DNA of 64,000 bases from Bradyrhizobium icense (GTDB lineage Bacteria > Pseudomonadota > Alphaproteobacteria > Rhizobiales > Xanthobacteraceae): the NCBI RefSeq assembly GCF_001693385.1, contig NZ_CP016428.1:7361001-7425000 (forward strand), read 5' to 3'. Positions 27,670-36,599 of the stretch are shown one piece after another. Made by a program: the position numbers and the translations under genes. The first letter of the stretch is position 1; every line of letters begins with the position of its first letter. Under the pieces are notes generated by a model. That model was not told the DNA's origin. It did no database searches and was given only the letters and a program-made list of their open reading frames with translations.

Positions 27670-28770
27670 CTACGACTTCCTGGCATTCTCGAATGCGCGC
27701 GCCATCGCGAACCAAAGCGGCTTCTTCTGCATCGACGAATCGAATGGAAGCGGCCGAGGCAGCCGTTGCGCGAGCGGATCCTTCTTCTTCGCCGCATCGG
27801 TATAGAACGAGTAGTTATCGGCAAGTTCCCACGCGATCACCACCTTGACGGCCGGCACGCGCAGCGCGTTGGTCAGGAACTTCTCTGCCGTCTCGGCGAT
27901 CATGGCATCGCGCACTGCGATGTCGTCCGGAAACGTGTCGTCGCGCACGTCGAATTCGGTCAGATAGATATCGACTCCACGTCCGGCGAGCGCGTGAAGG
28001 AATTCGGCAAAGCGACCGGGATCGTGCGGGTAGCGCGGCTGCAGGTGACTTTGCAATCCGACGGCATGCAGCGGCACGCCGGCATGCTTCAATTCGTCGA
28101 CCAGTTGCAGCAGACCGCGACGAACCGCGATGCCGACGTCGTCGTCGCGCTCGCTCTGTGCCTCATTGAGAACCAATTTTGTCTTTCGGTCGACCATCGC
28201 CACGCGCTCGAAGGCGCGGCGCACATAGCCGGTACCGAATGCCTCGTACCACGGGCCGAGCCTGTATCCGCCGGGCGCTTTGTGCCCAGGCCAGAACGGC
28301 TCGTTGACGACATCCCATGAATGCAACATGCCTACATAGCGGGCAGCAACTTCCTCGATATAGGAATCGAAGAACTTTTCACGCTCGGCACCACTCATGC
28401 TCTTGATCCATTGCGGAACCCATTCGTTCCAGATCAGGCAGTGGCCGCGCATCGGAATATTGTGACTCGCACAAAATTGCAGCAGACGATCTGCGCTTTC
28501 GAATCGCTTCGGTCCCGGTTTCGGCACGATGGTTCCCATCTTCATTGCAACGTCTGTTGTGACAATGCGAGTATGCGTCCGATACAGCTCGCGGTAAGCA
28601 ATGTCCTTGTCGATCACCGGACCTGCAGCCGCCCCGAACACGATTCCGTTACGAGCTGCGATGTCGCCGAGACTCTGCGCAGGCTGCGCGGCGAATACTT
28701 CCTTCCCGCACGAAGCAACGCCTGCTCCCGCGATGAGGGCGAGCGCATCTCGCCTCGACCACTCCTGCAT
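27670..28770 (-). CDS. GH10 endo-1,4-beta-xylanase-like lipoprotein
   Basis: A 366-residue glycoside hydrolase family 10 enzyme. The N-terminus has a twin-arginine motif (SRRDALAL) and a lipobox-like VASC with Cys at 21, suggesting a Tat-exported lipoprotein. Catalytic acid/base Glu is about 157 in WDVVNEPFW, the nucleophile Glu about 272 in YLTEFDV; RGHCLIWNEWVPQW is the family's substrate-binding H-x-L-x-W region. Inside an exopolysaccharide locus, a GH10 enzyme more likely trims or turns over the self-made polymer than plant xylan (inference). It is transcribed opposite to both operons, alone, and shares the 203-base gap at 28771-28973 with the WecG-type gene. Confidence 0.9.
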   Translation of the reverse strand: MQEWSRRDALALIAGAGVASCGKEVFAAQPAQSLGDIAARNGIVFGAAAGPVIDKDIAYRELYRTHTRIVTTDVAMKMGTIVPKPGPKRFESADRLLQFCASHNIPMRGHCLIWNEWVPQWIKSMSGAEREKFFDSYIEEVAARYVGMLHSWDVVNEPFWPGHKAPGGYRLGPWYEAFGTGYVRRAFERVAMVDRKTKLVLNEAQSERDDDVGIAVRRGLLQLVDELKHAGVPLHAVGLQSHLQPRYPHDPGRFAEFLHALAGRGVDIYLTEFDVRDDTFPDDIAVRDAMIAETAEKFLTNALRVPAVKVVIAWELADNYSFYTDAAKKKDPLAQRLPRPLPFDSSMQKKPLWFAMARAFENARKS

Positions 28771-28973
28771 AGCTGATCTCCATCATGTGAATGATTCGCC
28801 GCGATGTCTCGTTGTTCGCAACGCGGCATCGCCATCGTTGCGTCGCATTAGTTCGATTTCGTGACGAATGTCAGTCGAGAAAATTTCGACACGCAGTTCC
28901 CCGTCGCGAAGCAAACGCGCCTGTCGATAGTCCCCACGAACGCGTCTCGATCACGTCATCAGCAGGAGTCGAC
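28771..28973. promoter_or_regulatory. Divergent promoter region, GH10 lipoprotein / WecG-type transferase
   Basis: This 203-base gap lies between two divergent start codons, so it should hold both promoters. The plus-strand frame runs through it open but with no start that has a ribosome site except 28974. No confident -35/-10 boxes were picked by eye. Confidence 0.4.
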
Positions 28974-29768
28974 ATGTTGGAACCACCAGCGCAGTTGCAG
29001 CCAAGCCTCACTGTCGATGGGATAACGATCAATGTTCCCTCCCTTCCCCAAGCCGTTTCGTCGATCGTGTCGGCGGCGCAACATGGCGACAACTTCAGCG
29101 TCTGCACACTCAATCTCGACCACGTTGTCCAGCTTCAGCACCACGCCAACTTTCGCGCTGCCTACCGCCGCGCCAGATTTGTCACCGCCGACGGGTTCCC
29201 GATCGTCGTGCTGAGCCGCCTCATGGGCACACGAATCGAACGCACGACCGGCGCCGATCTCGTCGAACCGGTTTGCGCGGAAGCTCGCAAGAAAGGACTC
29301 CCGGTCTTTCTGTTGGGCACAAACAATCTCACGCTGAACGTGACGGCGCGGCGTTTGTCGGAACGATTCACGGGACTGCAGATCGCGGGATGCTTTGCGC
29401 CGGGACCGGGATTCGATCCCTATTCCAGCGAGGCAGATGCTGCGATCGAGCACATTCGCGCCTCGGGCGCCAGACTTTGCTTCGTCGCGCTGGGTGCGCC
29501 ACGGCAGGAGCTGTTCGCGGCGCGATGCCTCGACGAACTCGATGGAACCGGCGTGTTGTGCATCGGGGCCGCGCTCGATTTCATCGCCGGCACACAGAGC
29601 CGCGCGCCGTCTATCGCGCGCCGAACCGGGATGGAATGGGCGTGGCGCATGCTGCGCGAGCCGCGACGGCTCGGCCCCCGCTACATCAAATGCATGACCA
29701 TTGTTCCGCGCCTCGTTGCGCGAACCATTCCGCAAATCGTCCAGGCACGCATGAGGAAAGCGGCATGA
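28974..29768 (+). CDS. WecG/TagA/CpsF family glycosyltransferase (GT26)
   Basis: A 264-residue enzyme from ATG 28974, which has AGGAG eight bases upstream. Family landmarks: TLNLDHVVQLQHHANFR near 46, VTADGFPIVVLSRLMG near 72, ERTTGADLVEPVC near 92, VALGAPRQELF near 176 and RRTGMEWAWRMLREPRRL near 220. GT26 enzymes transfer ManNAcA, ManNAc or glucosyl groups to lipid-linked sugars; in rhizobial-type EPS loci they extend the primer. It overlaps the next glycosyltransferase (ATGA) and heads the second plus-strand operon. Confidence 0.92.
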   Translation: MLEPPAQLQPSLTVDGITINVPSLPQAVSSIVSAAQHGDNFSVCTLNLDHVVQLQHHANFRAAYRRARFVTADGFPIVVLSRLMGTRIERTTGADLVEPVCAEARKKGLPVFLLGTNNLTLNVTARRLSERFTGLQIAGCFAPGPGFDPYSSEADAAIEHIRASGARLCFVALGAPRQELFAARCLDELDGTGVLCIGAALDFIAGTQSRAPSIARRTGMEWAWRMLREPRRLGPRYIKCMTIVPRLVARTIPQIVQARMRKAA

Positions 29769-31042
29769 CTTCAACATTGACCCTGGCACTACGGGCGCGA
29801 AATGCCAACCGGGTAAAGCCACGTTACCAGATCTGTCTGATTCACCCGTTTGATCCGCGTGGCGAGAAGGTCGGCGGCCTCGAAACATACATCCGCGACT
29901 TCATCACATTTCACCCGACCGACACCGATATCCTCTTCATCGGCGTCGACTCGACCGGCGAGCTGGAGCTCGGCAAGCTTCACCGGATGACATTCCGAGG
30001 TCGCGGCTTCGACTTCCTGCCGATCCTGCACTATTCGGACCAGCAGGCGCGCGAAGCGGCCCGCAGCATCCGCACCTCGCTGACCGGGCAATTCTTCATG
30101 GCACTGCTCCGCCACTTCGGCCCGATCGCAAGGCTGATCCGCGCCAGGCGGTGCTCGGTCGACCTGCGGCGGGTGGAATTTTCCTGGTTGCCGGCGATCT
30201 TGCGGCTGCCGTTCGTGCAGATGCTGCATGGCGAGGGGGCGCCGAAATTGCAGATGGATTCGCTGCTGCGGAAATACGCCTTCGTCCACAATACCGGTGA
30301 ACGGTTTGCCGTCGCCATGAGCGAGAAGTTTCTCTGCGTCAATCCGTTCATCACCGAGCGGTTGCAGCGGACCTATCCGCGCCGCAAGGACAAGATCGAC
30401 ACGCTCTGGACGTGGGTCAACACCGATATCTTCAAGCCGCAACTCTGGCCGTTGAGATCGTCGCCGTTCCAGATCGTGTTCGCCGGCAGGCTCGACGAGT
30501 TCAAGGATCCACCGCTGATGTTTCGCACGATCGACCGCCTGCGGCGGCGATTGAACGGCGATGTGCGGTTTCACTATATCGGCACCAGCGACCCGCACCG
30601 GTTCGAGGAGTTCGCCGCGATCGAAGACATCACCGTTCGCCACGGCTTCAAGGACGCCGCCGGCATGGCGGAGACGCTGGCAAGTGCGCATGCCGGCATC
30701 CTGACGTCCGAATTCGAAGGCATGCCGCGTTGCGTGCTCGAGACCCTGGCGGTGGGCCGGCCCGTCGTCGCCATGCACCTGCCGCAGCTCGAACCCGTGA
30801 TCCATTCCGGCGACAGCGGCTATCTGGTGGCGCGGAACGGCAGTCGGGACGACATGGTCGATGCGCTCGTGCAGCGGTTCGTCGATGTCCGGGATGCCAT
30901 CGAAGCGGGCGCGATCAATCCGGTACAGATCGCCGACTCCATCAGGTCGTTCACGCCGGGCACTCAGCTCGCGCGGGTCTTCCGCTATCATCAGGAAATT
31001 CAGGATGCCCGCGGACTTGCCGCCGCGGCGCCGACCTATTGA
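29765..31042 (+). CDS. Glycosyltransferase family 4 protein
   Basis: A 425-residue GT-B enzyme starting in an ATGA overlap with the GT26 gene; GAGGAAA lies upstream. The donor-binding half has FAGRLDEFKDPPLMFRTID, then HAGILTSEFEGMPRCVLETL with the E-x7-E pair, and AVGRPVVAMHLPQLEPVI. The N-terminal domain begins YQICLIHPFDPRGEKVGGLETYI with the GG loop that binds the acceptor side. It probably adds a sugar to the EPS repeat unit. The next gene begins 10 bases downstream, so they are co-transcribed. Confidence 0.9.
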   Translation: MTSTLTLALRARNANRVKPRYQICLIHPFDPRGEKVGGLETYIRDFITFHPTDTDILFIGVDSTGELELGKLHRMTFRGRGFDFLPILHYSDQQAREAARSIRTSLTGQFFMALLRHFGPIARLIRARRCSVDLRRVEFSWLPAILRLPFVQMLHGEGAPKLQMDSLLRKYAFVHNTGERFAVAMSEKFLCVNPFITERLQRTYPRRKDKIDTLWTWVNTDIFKPQLWPLRSSPFQIVFAGRLDEFKDPPLMFRTIDRLRRRLNGDVRFHYIGTSDPHRFEEFAAIEDITVRHGFKDAAGMAETLASAHAGILTSEFEGMPRCVLETLAVGRPVVAMHLPQLEPVIHSGDSGYLVARNGSRDDMVDALVQRFVDVRDAIEAGAINPVQIADSIRSFTPGTQLARVFRYHQEIQDARGLAAAAPTY

Positions 31043-31052
31043 GGGCACCGGG

Positions 31053-32237
31053 TTGAACATCCTTCTGTTGACCAGCGAGTTCGCCCCCGCGATGGGAGGA
31101 ATTGGGACTTACGCGCGCGAAATTGCGGCGGCGGCGAGCCGGCTCGGCGCCAAGGTAACCGTGGTGGCGCCGGACTACGCGCGACAGACTGCGGACGACG
31201 ACCGATCCCTGCCCTTCGAGGTCGCTCGCTACAGCGGCGGTCTCCACTCCATGCGCGACATGCCGCGCAAGATCATGCTGACGCGCCGCGGCGTGCGCGG
31301 GGATCGATATGACGTGATCCATGCCGCCGATTGGCCGTTCTTCATTCCGGTCGCGCTTTCGAGATGGCGAACGCCTGCACGGGTGTTGATGACGGTGCAT
31401 GGCACCGAGATCAACGAAACGCAGACACCGCTGAAGCGCATGGCGATCCGCGGTGCCGGAGTGTTCGGGCCGCGGACGGAAGTCGTCGCCAACAGCCGCT
31501 TTACCGAGACGCTGTTCCGAGAGCGGTTTGCCGTCGACCCGCGCCGGATCAGCGCGATCAATCTCGGCGTATCGGAATACTGGTTCGGCGCACCAAGGAA
31601 ACGTCGAGAGGTACGGCTGGCCTATCGGCTGGCGGAAGACCGGCTGGTGATGATCACGGTCGCGCGGATCACGCGCCGCAAGGGACATCATCTGACCCTT
31701 GCCGCACTGTCGCGGCTTCCGGACGATCTGCGCAACCGCATCACGTGGCTGGTGGTCGGCCCGGACGGCGAAGCCGATTATGTCAGCGGTCTGCGACGCG
31801 ATGCCGAAGCGGCGGCGGCCTGCGATATTCGCTTCCTCGGCCCGCAATCGAACGAAGACATCCGCGATCTCTATGCGGCATCCGATTTCTTTTGCCTGAC
31901 GGGTCTCCCCGACACGAGCGGCAGGGTTGAGGGATTTGGGTTGGTTTATCTCGAGGCCGGAGCCGCCGGCCTGCCCAGTGTCGCGACCGACGTCGGCGGC
32001 GTGCCTGACGCCGTGCTCGCCGACGAGACCGGAATTCTCGTGCCGCCTTCGGCGGAAAGCATATCGCAGGCGATCGCAGAGCTGGCCGCCGATCGGGATC
32101 TGCGCGCCATTCTCGCAGCAGGCGCATCCTCTCATGCCCGCGCCCTCTCCTGGGAACGATGCGCCGCGACAACATATGGCCTGCCCTACACCGGCAGGCA
32201 GGCATCTGCAGCGCGCAACATCGGACTAACGGCATGA
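31053..32237 (+). CDS. Glycosyltransferase family 4 protein
   Basis: A 394-residue GT-B enzyme. TTG 31053 is chosen since GAGGG lies about seven bases upstream and the protein then begins NILLLTSEFAPAMGGIGTYA, the standard GT4 opening. The C-terminal donor domain has TVARITRRKGHHLTLAAL and EGFGLVYLEAGAAGLPSVA with the E-x7-E motif. It ends in an ATGA overlap with a small secreted protein. With the two preceding transferases and the one at 22981, four dedicated transferases plus the initiating enzyme imply a repeat unit of about five sugars, if each acts once (inference). Confidence 0.9.
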   Translation: MNILLLTSEFAPAMGGIGTYAREIAAAASRLGAKVTVVAPDYARQTADDDRSLPFEVARYSGGLHSMRDMPRKIMLTRRGVRGDRYDVIHAADWPFFIPVALSRWRTPARVLMTVHGTEINETQTPLKRMAIRGAGVFGPRTEVVANSRFTETLFRERFAVDPRRISAINLGVSEYWFGAPRKRREVRLAYRLAEDRLVMITVARITRRKGHHLTLAALSRLPDDLRNRITWLVVGPDGEADYVSGLRRDAEAAAACDIRFLGPQSNEDIRDLYAASDFFCLTGLPDTSGRVEGFGLVYLEAGAAGLPSVATDVGGVPDAVLADETGILVPPSAESISQAIAELAADRDLRAILAAGASSHARALSWERCAATTYGLPYTGRQASAARNIGLTA

Positions 32238-32647
32238 AGCGAGTGGCCGCGACCGCGATGCTGCTTGCGCTCGCGACCAGCGCGGCGCAGGCGGACAACG
32301 AGAATTGCCGCAAGAGCCGCGAGTATCTCTTGGGCACGCCCGGCGGTGACCAGGCGCTGACGCCGCAGGCCTATAACGACCTGTTCAAGATCTGCGTCGC
32401 GGCATCGGCCATGCCCAACGTGAAGGATGCGTATATCCTGCGCGATGGCGGTATCGCGGTGATCCCCAAGCAGGACAGTGTTTCGGCGACGGCCGCCACG
32501 CTGGCGCAGTTCTGCGACGACTATCCTCGCGGCGTGCTGCGCTTCATTACTCGCAAGGAACAGCCAGCCATCCGCTCCGTAACTGACGTCGCACGGATGT
32601 CGTCGACGTCGTCGACGCCGTGCAAGAAGATCAAAGGCATTTCGTAG
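32234..32647 (+). CDS. Small secreted protein, hypothetical
   Basis: A 137-residue protein starting in an ATGA overlap with the GT4 gene. A clear signal peptide (KRVAATAMLLALATSAAQA) ends at residue 20. The mature part has four cysteines (NENCRKS, FKICVAAS, AQFCDDY, STPCKK), enough for two disulfides, and no recognisable catalytic motif. No family assigned. Its translational coupling to the glycosyltransferases suggests a periplasmic accessory role in EPS assembly, but there is no direct evidence. Confidence 0.75.
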   Translation: MKRVAATAMLLALATSAAQADNENCRKSREYLLGTPGGDQALTPQAYNDLFKICVAASAMPNVKDAYILRDGGIAVIPKQDSVSATAATLAQFCDDYPRGVLRFITRKEQPAIRSVTDVARMSSTSSTPCKKIKGIS

Positions 32648-32670
32648 AGTCGCGCACCGCTCGCCAAACC

Positions 32671-33651
32671 TCATTTTTGCCGGTTGTAGTAATCCGGCAT
32701 GGCATGCGGATCCATCGGCTGTTCGGCCCGGCGCCCGAGAAAGAAGAAGCCGCTGGCGGCATCTGCTGCGGCCCGGCCGCGGCCGAATGCATCGAGATAT
32801 CGGATCCAGAAGAACGGCAGCACGATCAGGCGTGACAGCTTGTTGCCCGCGCCGAGCGCGCGCGCGAAATAGCGGATCGACCATTCAAGCGCCACACCGG
32901 CGCCGCCGACCGGTCCGGCGCTGATCTCGGAAAATCGCCGGAACAGCCAGCGGTGACCGCTCTGCGTAAAACGCGAGAAATCATAGGCCCGCTCGTGCAC
33001 CTGCTGCATGAACGGCGTCTCCGCGTAGACCAGGCCTTCCAGCCGCAGCACCCGATGCAGCTCGGCAACGACGGTTGCGGGTTCCAGCACATGTTCCAGC
33101 ACCGCCTGCACCCAGACGCCATCGAACACGCCGTCCTCGAATGGCAGACTGTGGGCGTCGGCCACCAGCGCCGTATGCGGCGAGGCATAGACATCGGTTC
33201 CGACCAATTCGATGGAATCGTCCCGGTAGAGCTCGTCGGCGCCCAAACCGATCGTTCCGCCTCCGACCACGAGCACAACCGGCCGCCTCGACTCCCGCTT
33301 CAACAGCTCGATGAATGTTGCGCTGTTGGAGACTGCAACCGGATTGCCCCCGAAGGTAAGACGATGCAGCCGCGATCCAAGGGAACGTCGATTGAGGTCC
33401 CGCTGCAGCGCCGAGCCATTCTCGGCCTCGTACATCCCACGTTCAAAAATACTGGCTGCAAAATCGATCAGCACCGGTTGTGCGCCGGCCATCGGAAACC
33501 CGGCCCTGCTATAATCGCAGCCACGGTTCGAACAGGTTGGTTGTGACCACACGTTCCGCAGCGGCGACGAGCAGCGAGGACAGCGAAGACGTTTTTTCCA
33601 GTGCGCGGGTTCCGTATTCGCTACCGAATGGTCGACGGCAGAAAGCTGCAA
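32671..33651 (-). CDS. Class I SAM methyltransferase with N-terminal zinc ribbon
   Basis: A 326-residue protein; the only start that keeps the metal-binding N-terminus is TTG 33651 with a distant GAGG. Residues 24-45 contain CPRC and CSNRGC pairs, a zinc-ribbon or Trm112-like element. The methyltransferase core has VLVVGGGTIGLGADELY, LPFEDGVFDGVWVQAVLEHV and a C-terminal half with VYAETPFMQQVHERAYDFSRF typical of type 11/23 methyltransferases. The C-terminal ~90 residues are partly hydrophobic. It is convergent with the GT operon; methylating a sugar or lipid-linked intermediate is a reasonable but untested idea. Confidence 0.8.
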   Translation of the reverse strand: MQLSAVDHSVANTEPAHWKKRLRCPRCSSPLRNVWSQPTCSNRGCDYSRAGFPMAGAQPVLIDFAASIFERGMYEAENGSALQRDLNRRSLGSRLHRLTFGGNPVAVSNSATFIELLKRESRRPVVLVVGGGTIGLGADELYRDDSIELVGTDVYASPHTALVADAHSLPFEDGVFDGVWVQAVLEHVLEPATVVAELHRVLRLEGLVYAETPFMQQVHERAYDFSRFTQSGHRWLFRRFSEISAGPVGGAGVALEWSIRYFARALGAGNKLSRLIVLPFFWIRYLDAFGRGRAAADAASGFFFLGRRAEQPMDPHAMPDYYNRQK

Positions 33652-34000
33652 AGAAGAACCTCATATGTCATTTCTTCTGCCCTGCCCCGCTCATTGTTCG
33701 CAATCGATGCTATTTCGAATGCAACGACGGCGCAACAATGCGGGACTGGGAACAATTCGGATGGTTGCAATTGGTCTCGCAGGAAGCTGCAGCCAGATGC
33801 CACCGTGAGGGCTTGCGGGAACGCAACGCATGAACCCGCCCTGCTGTTTCGCACAAATTTTAGGATTTCTCGAAAGGGTTTTCGGTTGACGTGCTTCGCG
33901 TAGCTTCCTTGGCAACATCGGCATCAGCCGACTGATCGGGCATTGGTGACCGATTCGAGATTTGACAATCCCGACCCCGACACAATCTTGATCTGCCCGA
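33652..34000. other. Intergenic region without an identified gene
   Basis: This 349-base gap lies between the methyltransferase start and the end of the RTX glycosidase, both minus strand. It should hold the methyltransferase promoter and the terminator of nothing upstream. Short frames on both strands show no start with a ribosome site or recognisable motif. A TTGACG is seen at about 33886 on the plus strand without a matching -10 box. Confidence 0.4.
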
Positions 34001-36237
34001 TCAGGTGAAGAGCAGATGATCCGATATCAGCGACGTGACCGGTGCATCATGACCGTGACCGGGGACGGTGACGACTTGAGCGGAAAGATGCGCGACATCG
34101 GCGACGATCGGAGACTCAATCTGGCTCACGCCGTGGATTGATCCCCCTGCCTTCAAACCTGCCGCATCATGTCTGACCGTCTCGCTGAAAATAAAGGTAT
34201 CGCGGCCTGCGCTGTTTGGAATGTAGCTGACAGCCCTCGAGATCGAGGTGCCTCCAGCCTCATAGCTGCTCCCGATAGGTGAGCTCTCGTGATGGTCGAA
34301 GGTGAGCCGATCGTAGCCGCCACCGAAAAACGGCCTCAAGCCCAGGGGACGCCCCTCCGCATCAGCTCGCACACTTTCGATCCCATCATCGCCATCGACC
34401 TGTGGCGGAGAGGCGGAGCTGCCATCGGTCGCCAGCCCTTGAAGCGTGCTGCCGGAGCTGTTCGCCGGACTGGCGACTAGCCCGCTGGCGTCGATGACGC
34501 CGTCAGCGAACTGCAGGAATTCAATATGCGTGAGATGATCGGTGCCGTCGCGCCACGCGATCTTGTCGTTCACCACAACTTGGCCGTCGACAACCGAGAT
34601 GTCGTAGTCGCGCGCGTCGCCGGAAAATTTTGCCGTATCGATGCCCTGTCCACCCTCGATAATGTCGTTCCCGGCGCCCCCCGTGATGAGATCATTGCCC
34701 GCGCCACCGTCGATCACGTCATTGTCCGTCGCTGCGCCGGAAAGCCAATCCTGGTGGTTGGTCGTATCGACATGGATGTTGTGGACGTAGAGATCGAACG
34801 TGCCCGGCGAGCTGGCGTTGGCGGCGTCGGCCGGCGTCAGTGCGACGCCGTTGATCAGGAAATCCTTGATGTACAGTGCCCGCCCCGGTGTAGCGTTCGC
34901 CAGGTTGATGTCGATGGAGGCGATCGGACCGAAATCGACGAAGCTTATCGTGAAGGTCTGGTATTCAGATGGATCCGCAGCCGGCTGGAACTCCATTAGT
35001 CCGGATACCGGCTGGCCGTTGAACTTGATCTGCGCCTGCGCGCCGACGGCGCCGACCACCGAGCCATAGCCAACGAGGGTAATGGTTGTTACCGCCAGTT
35101 CGCCGTTGGTCGCGGGACCGCCGACAATGATGTCCGCACCGGCACCGCCATGAATGACGTCATCGCCCAGCCCGGCATTGATCGTGTCATCGCCCCGGCC
35201 GAGGTCGATGAGATCGGCGACGGCCGATCCCGTTATGGCAAGGTCGGGCACGGCTCCGTCGCCACGAAAGTACAGCGAGACGATCGCTTCGGCCGGCTTT
35301 CCCATGACGGAATAGCCCGTGCTCGAATACTGGTTATTGAGATCCCATTGCCAGAGTTCGGCGCCCTTGAACCAGCCTCCGCCATGGGCGGTCCAGACCT
35401 GGAAGAAGGCATTGAAGGCGTCGGCCTGCTCCAGCACGTCAGGCGTGCCATCGCTGGTCCACGATCCCGGAGAGATGGCGGTGCCATCGATGCTGCGATA
35501 ACCGACCTCGGTCATCAGCAGCGGCTTGTGGTATTTGGTCGCGAGTGAATGGAGGAAATCGACCGGTGATTTGTAGTCGAATGCCGCCGCGTAGTAGGGA
35601 TTGACCGGAACGGCGGTCCAGGCGTCGACCAGATCCTGCACGGTCGGCGCATTGCTGGCCGTCAACGGCGGATAGGTGTTGACGCCGATCGTGTCGAGCA
35701 GATCCCAGAAGCTGACATGCGAGGCCTCATCGGTCGCCGCCGCATAGGTCAGTTCGCCATGATAGACCTCGCGGACCGCCGCAATGAGATCGATCCAGTA
35801 GCCGCGATATTGCTCGCCGGACAGGCTGCTCATCTCGTTGCCGATCGCGAACATCTCGACGCCACCGGCCTGCGCGACGGCGGCCAGATGCACGATCTCG
35901 GCTTTGTAGGACGCGAAGAAGCCCGCGACATCCGCCGGCGCCAGGCTACTCTGGTTCCGTTCAAGGTCGACAGCGCGGCCTTGAACAGCACCGACAGGCC
36001 GGCATCATGCGCGGCCCGAAAGCCCGCCAGCAGGCTGGCGTCGCTCTCGGTTTTGGTTGGTTCGGCAAAGATCGAGTTGGACGTTCCGGTCTGTGTCCAG
36101 ATCCGGGCCGTGAGCTCGATCGAATTCGATCCGAGCGACGCAATCTTCTGAAATGCCTGCTTGGCCGAGGCGCTCGAGAACTGCCCGTTCCATTCGGATA
36201 GGGCGCCAAAGCCCTGGACGTCAAATATACTTGCCAC
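34001..36237 (-). pseudogene. Secreted RTX-type glycoside hydrolase (GH-A clan, CBM) interrupted by a one-base frameshift
   Basis: Two minus-strand frames join into one protein of about 745 residues. Frame 1 runs from GTG 36237 (GGAG upstream) and frame 2 to 34001; one base appears missing near 35950-35957 (frame 1 reads LNGTRVAW, frame 2 SSLAPADVAGFF, and one extra C would join them). The N-terminal barrel has GNE and MTEVGY, matching the acid/base and nucleophile Glu of clan GH-A enzymes such as GH113. RTX nonapeptides (GDDTINAGLGDDVIHGG; GAGNDLITGGAGNDIIEGG) flank a region like Ca-dependent xylan-binding modules. There is no N-terminal signal; the C-terminus fits type I secretion. Likely role: trimming or degrading the local polysaccharide. 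The frameshift may be real or an assembly error. Confidence 0.75.
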
Positions 36238-36599
36238 CTGCGCACTCCGCCCTGTGCGACGGATAGCGCGAGGGATTAACGTTCAGCTTAAAATGACTTC
36301 GGATTTGTACGAGGTGCCAACGATTTTTTCAGCGCATTGCGCGCTGACACCGCCGCGTGTGTCGCGAGTTCCAGCACGGGAACAGGACGCTCAATTGGCG
36401 CTCGGCACCTCGCCGAACTGCAGTGCGTGTCTCGGCCATCGGTGTCTACGCTCGCCAACGTGCGGTAAACGCGAATGTCGTTTGCCCGTCTCATCTTGCT
36501 TTTGCGAGTGATGACGTACGCGTCCCTCCAAGCGGAGCCTTGCCAACATGATCAAGGGCATCAGTGCCGTTCGACGGCAAGAAGCTCTAACATCGGCCT
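36238..36599. other. Intergenic region without an identified gene
   Basis: A 362-base gap upstream of the RTX glycosidase and downstream of the universal stress gene, both minus strand. The bases next to 36237 carry the glycosidase ribosome site. The rest shows no supported frame, repeat or tRNA-like fold. It should contain the glycosidase promoter. Confidence 0.4.

Noticed and set aside
25587..27848. A 753-residue plus-strand frame overlapping the second acyltransferase and the flippase
   Set aside because: It is very rich in Arg, Ala and Pro with no motif, while both overlapped frames have membrane-protein patterns, ribosome sites and family motifs. It is a third-position GC artefact.
35881..35970. 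Programmed frameshifting instead of mutation in the RTX glycosidase
   Set aside because: There is no slippery heptamer followed by a strong hairpin at the join, and such control is not known for this family. A simple indel explains it better.
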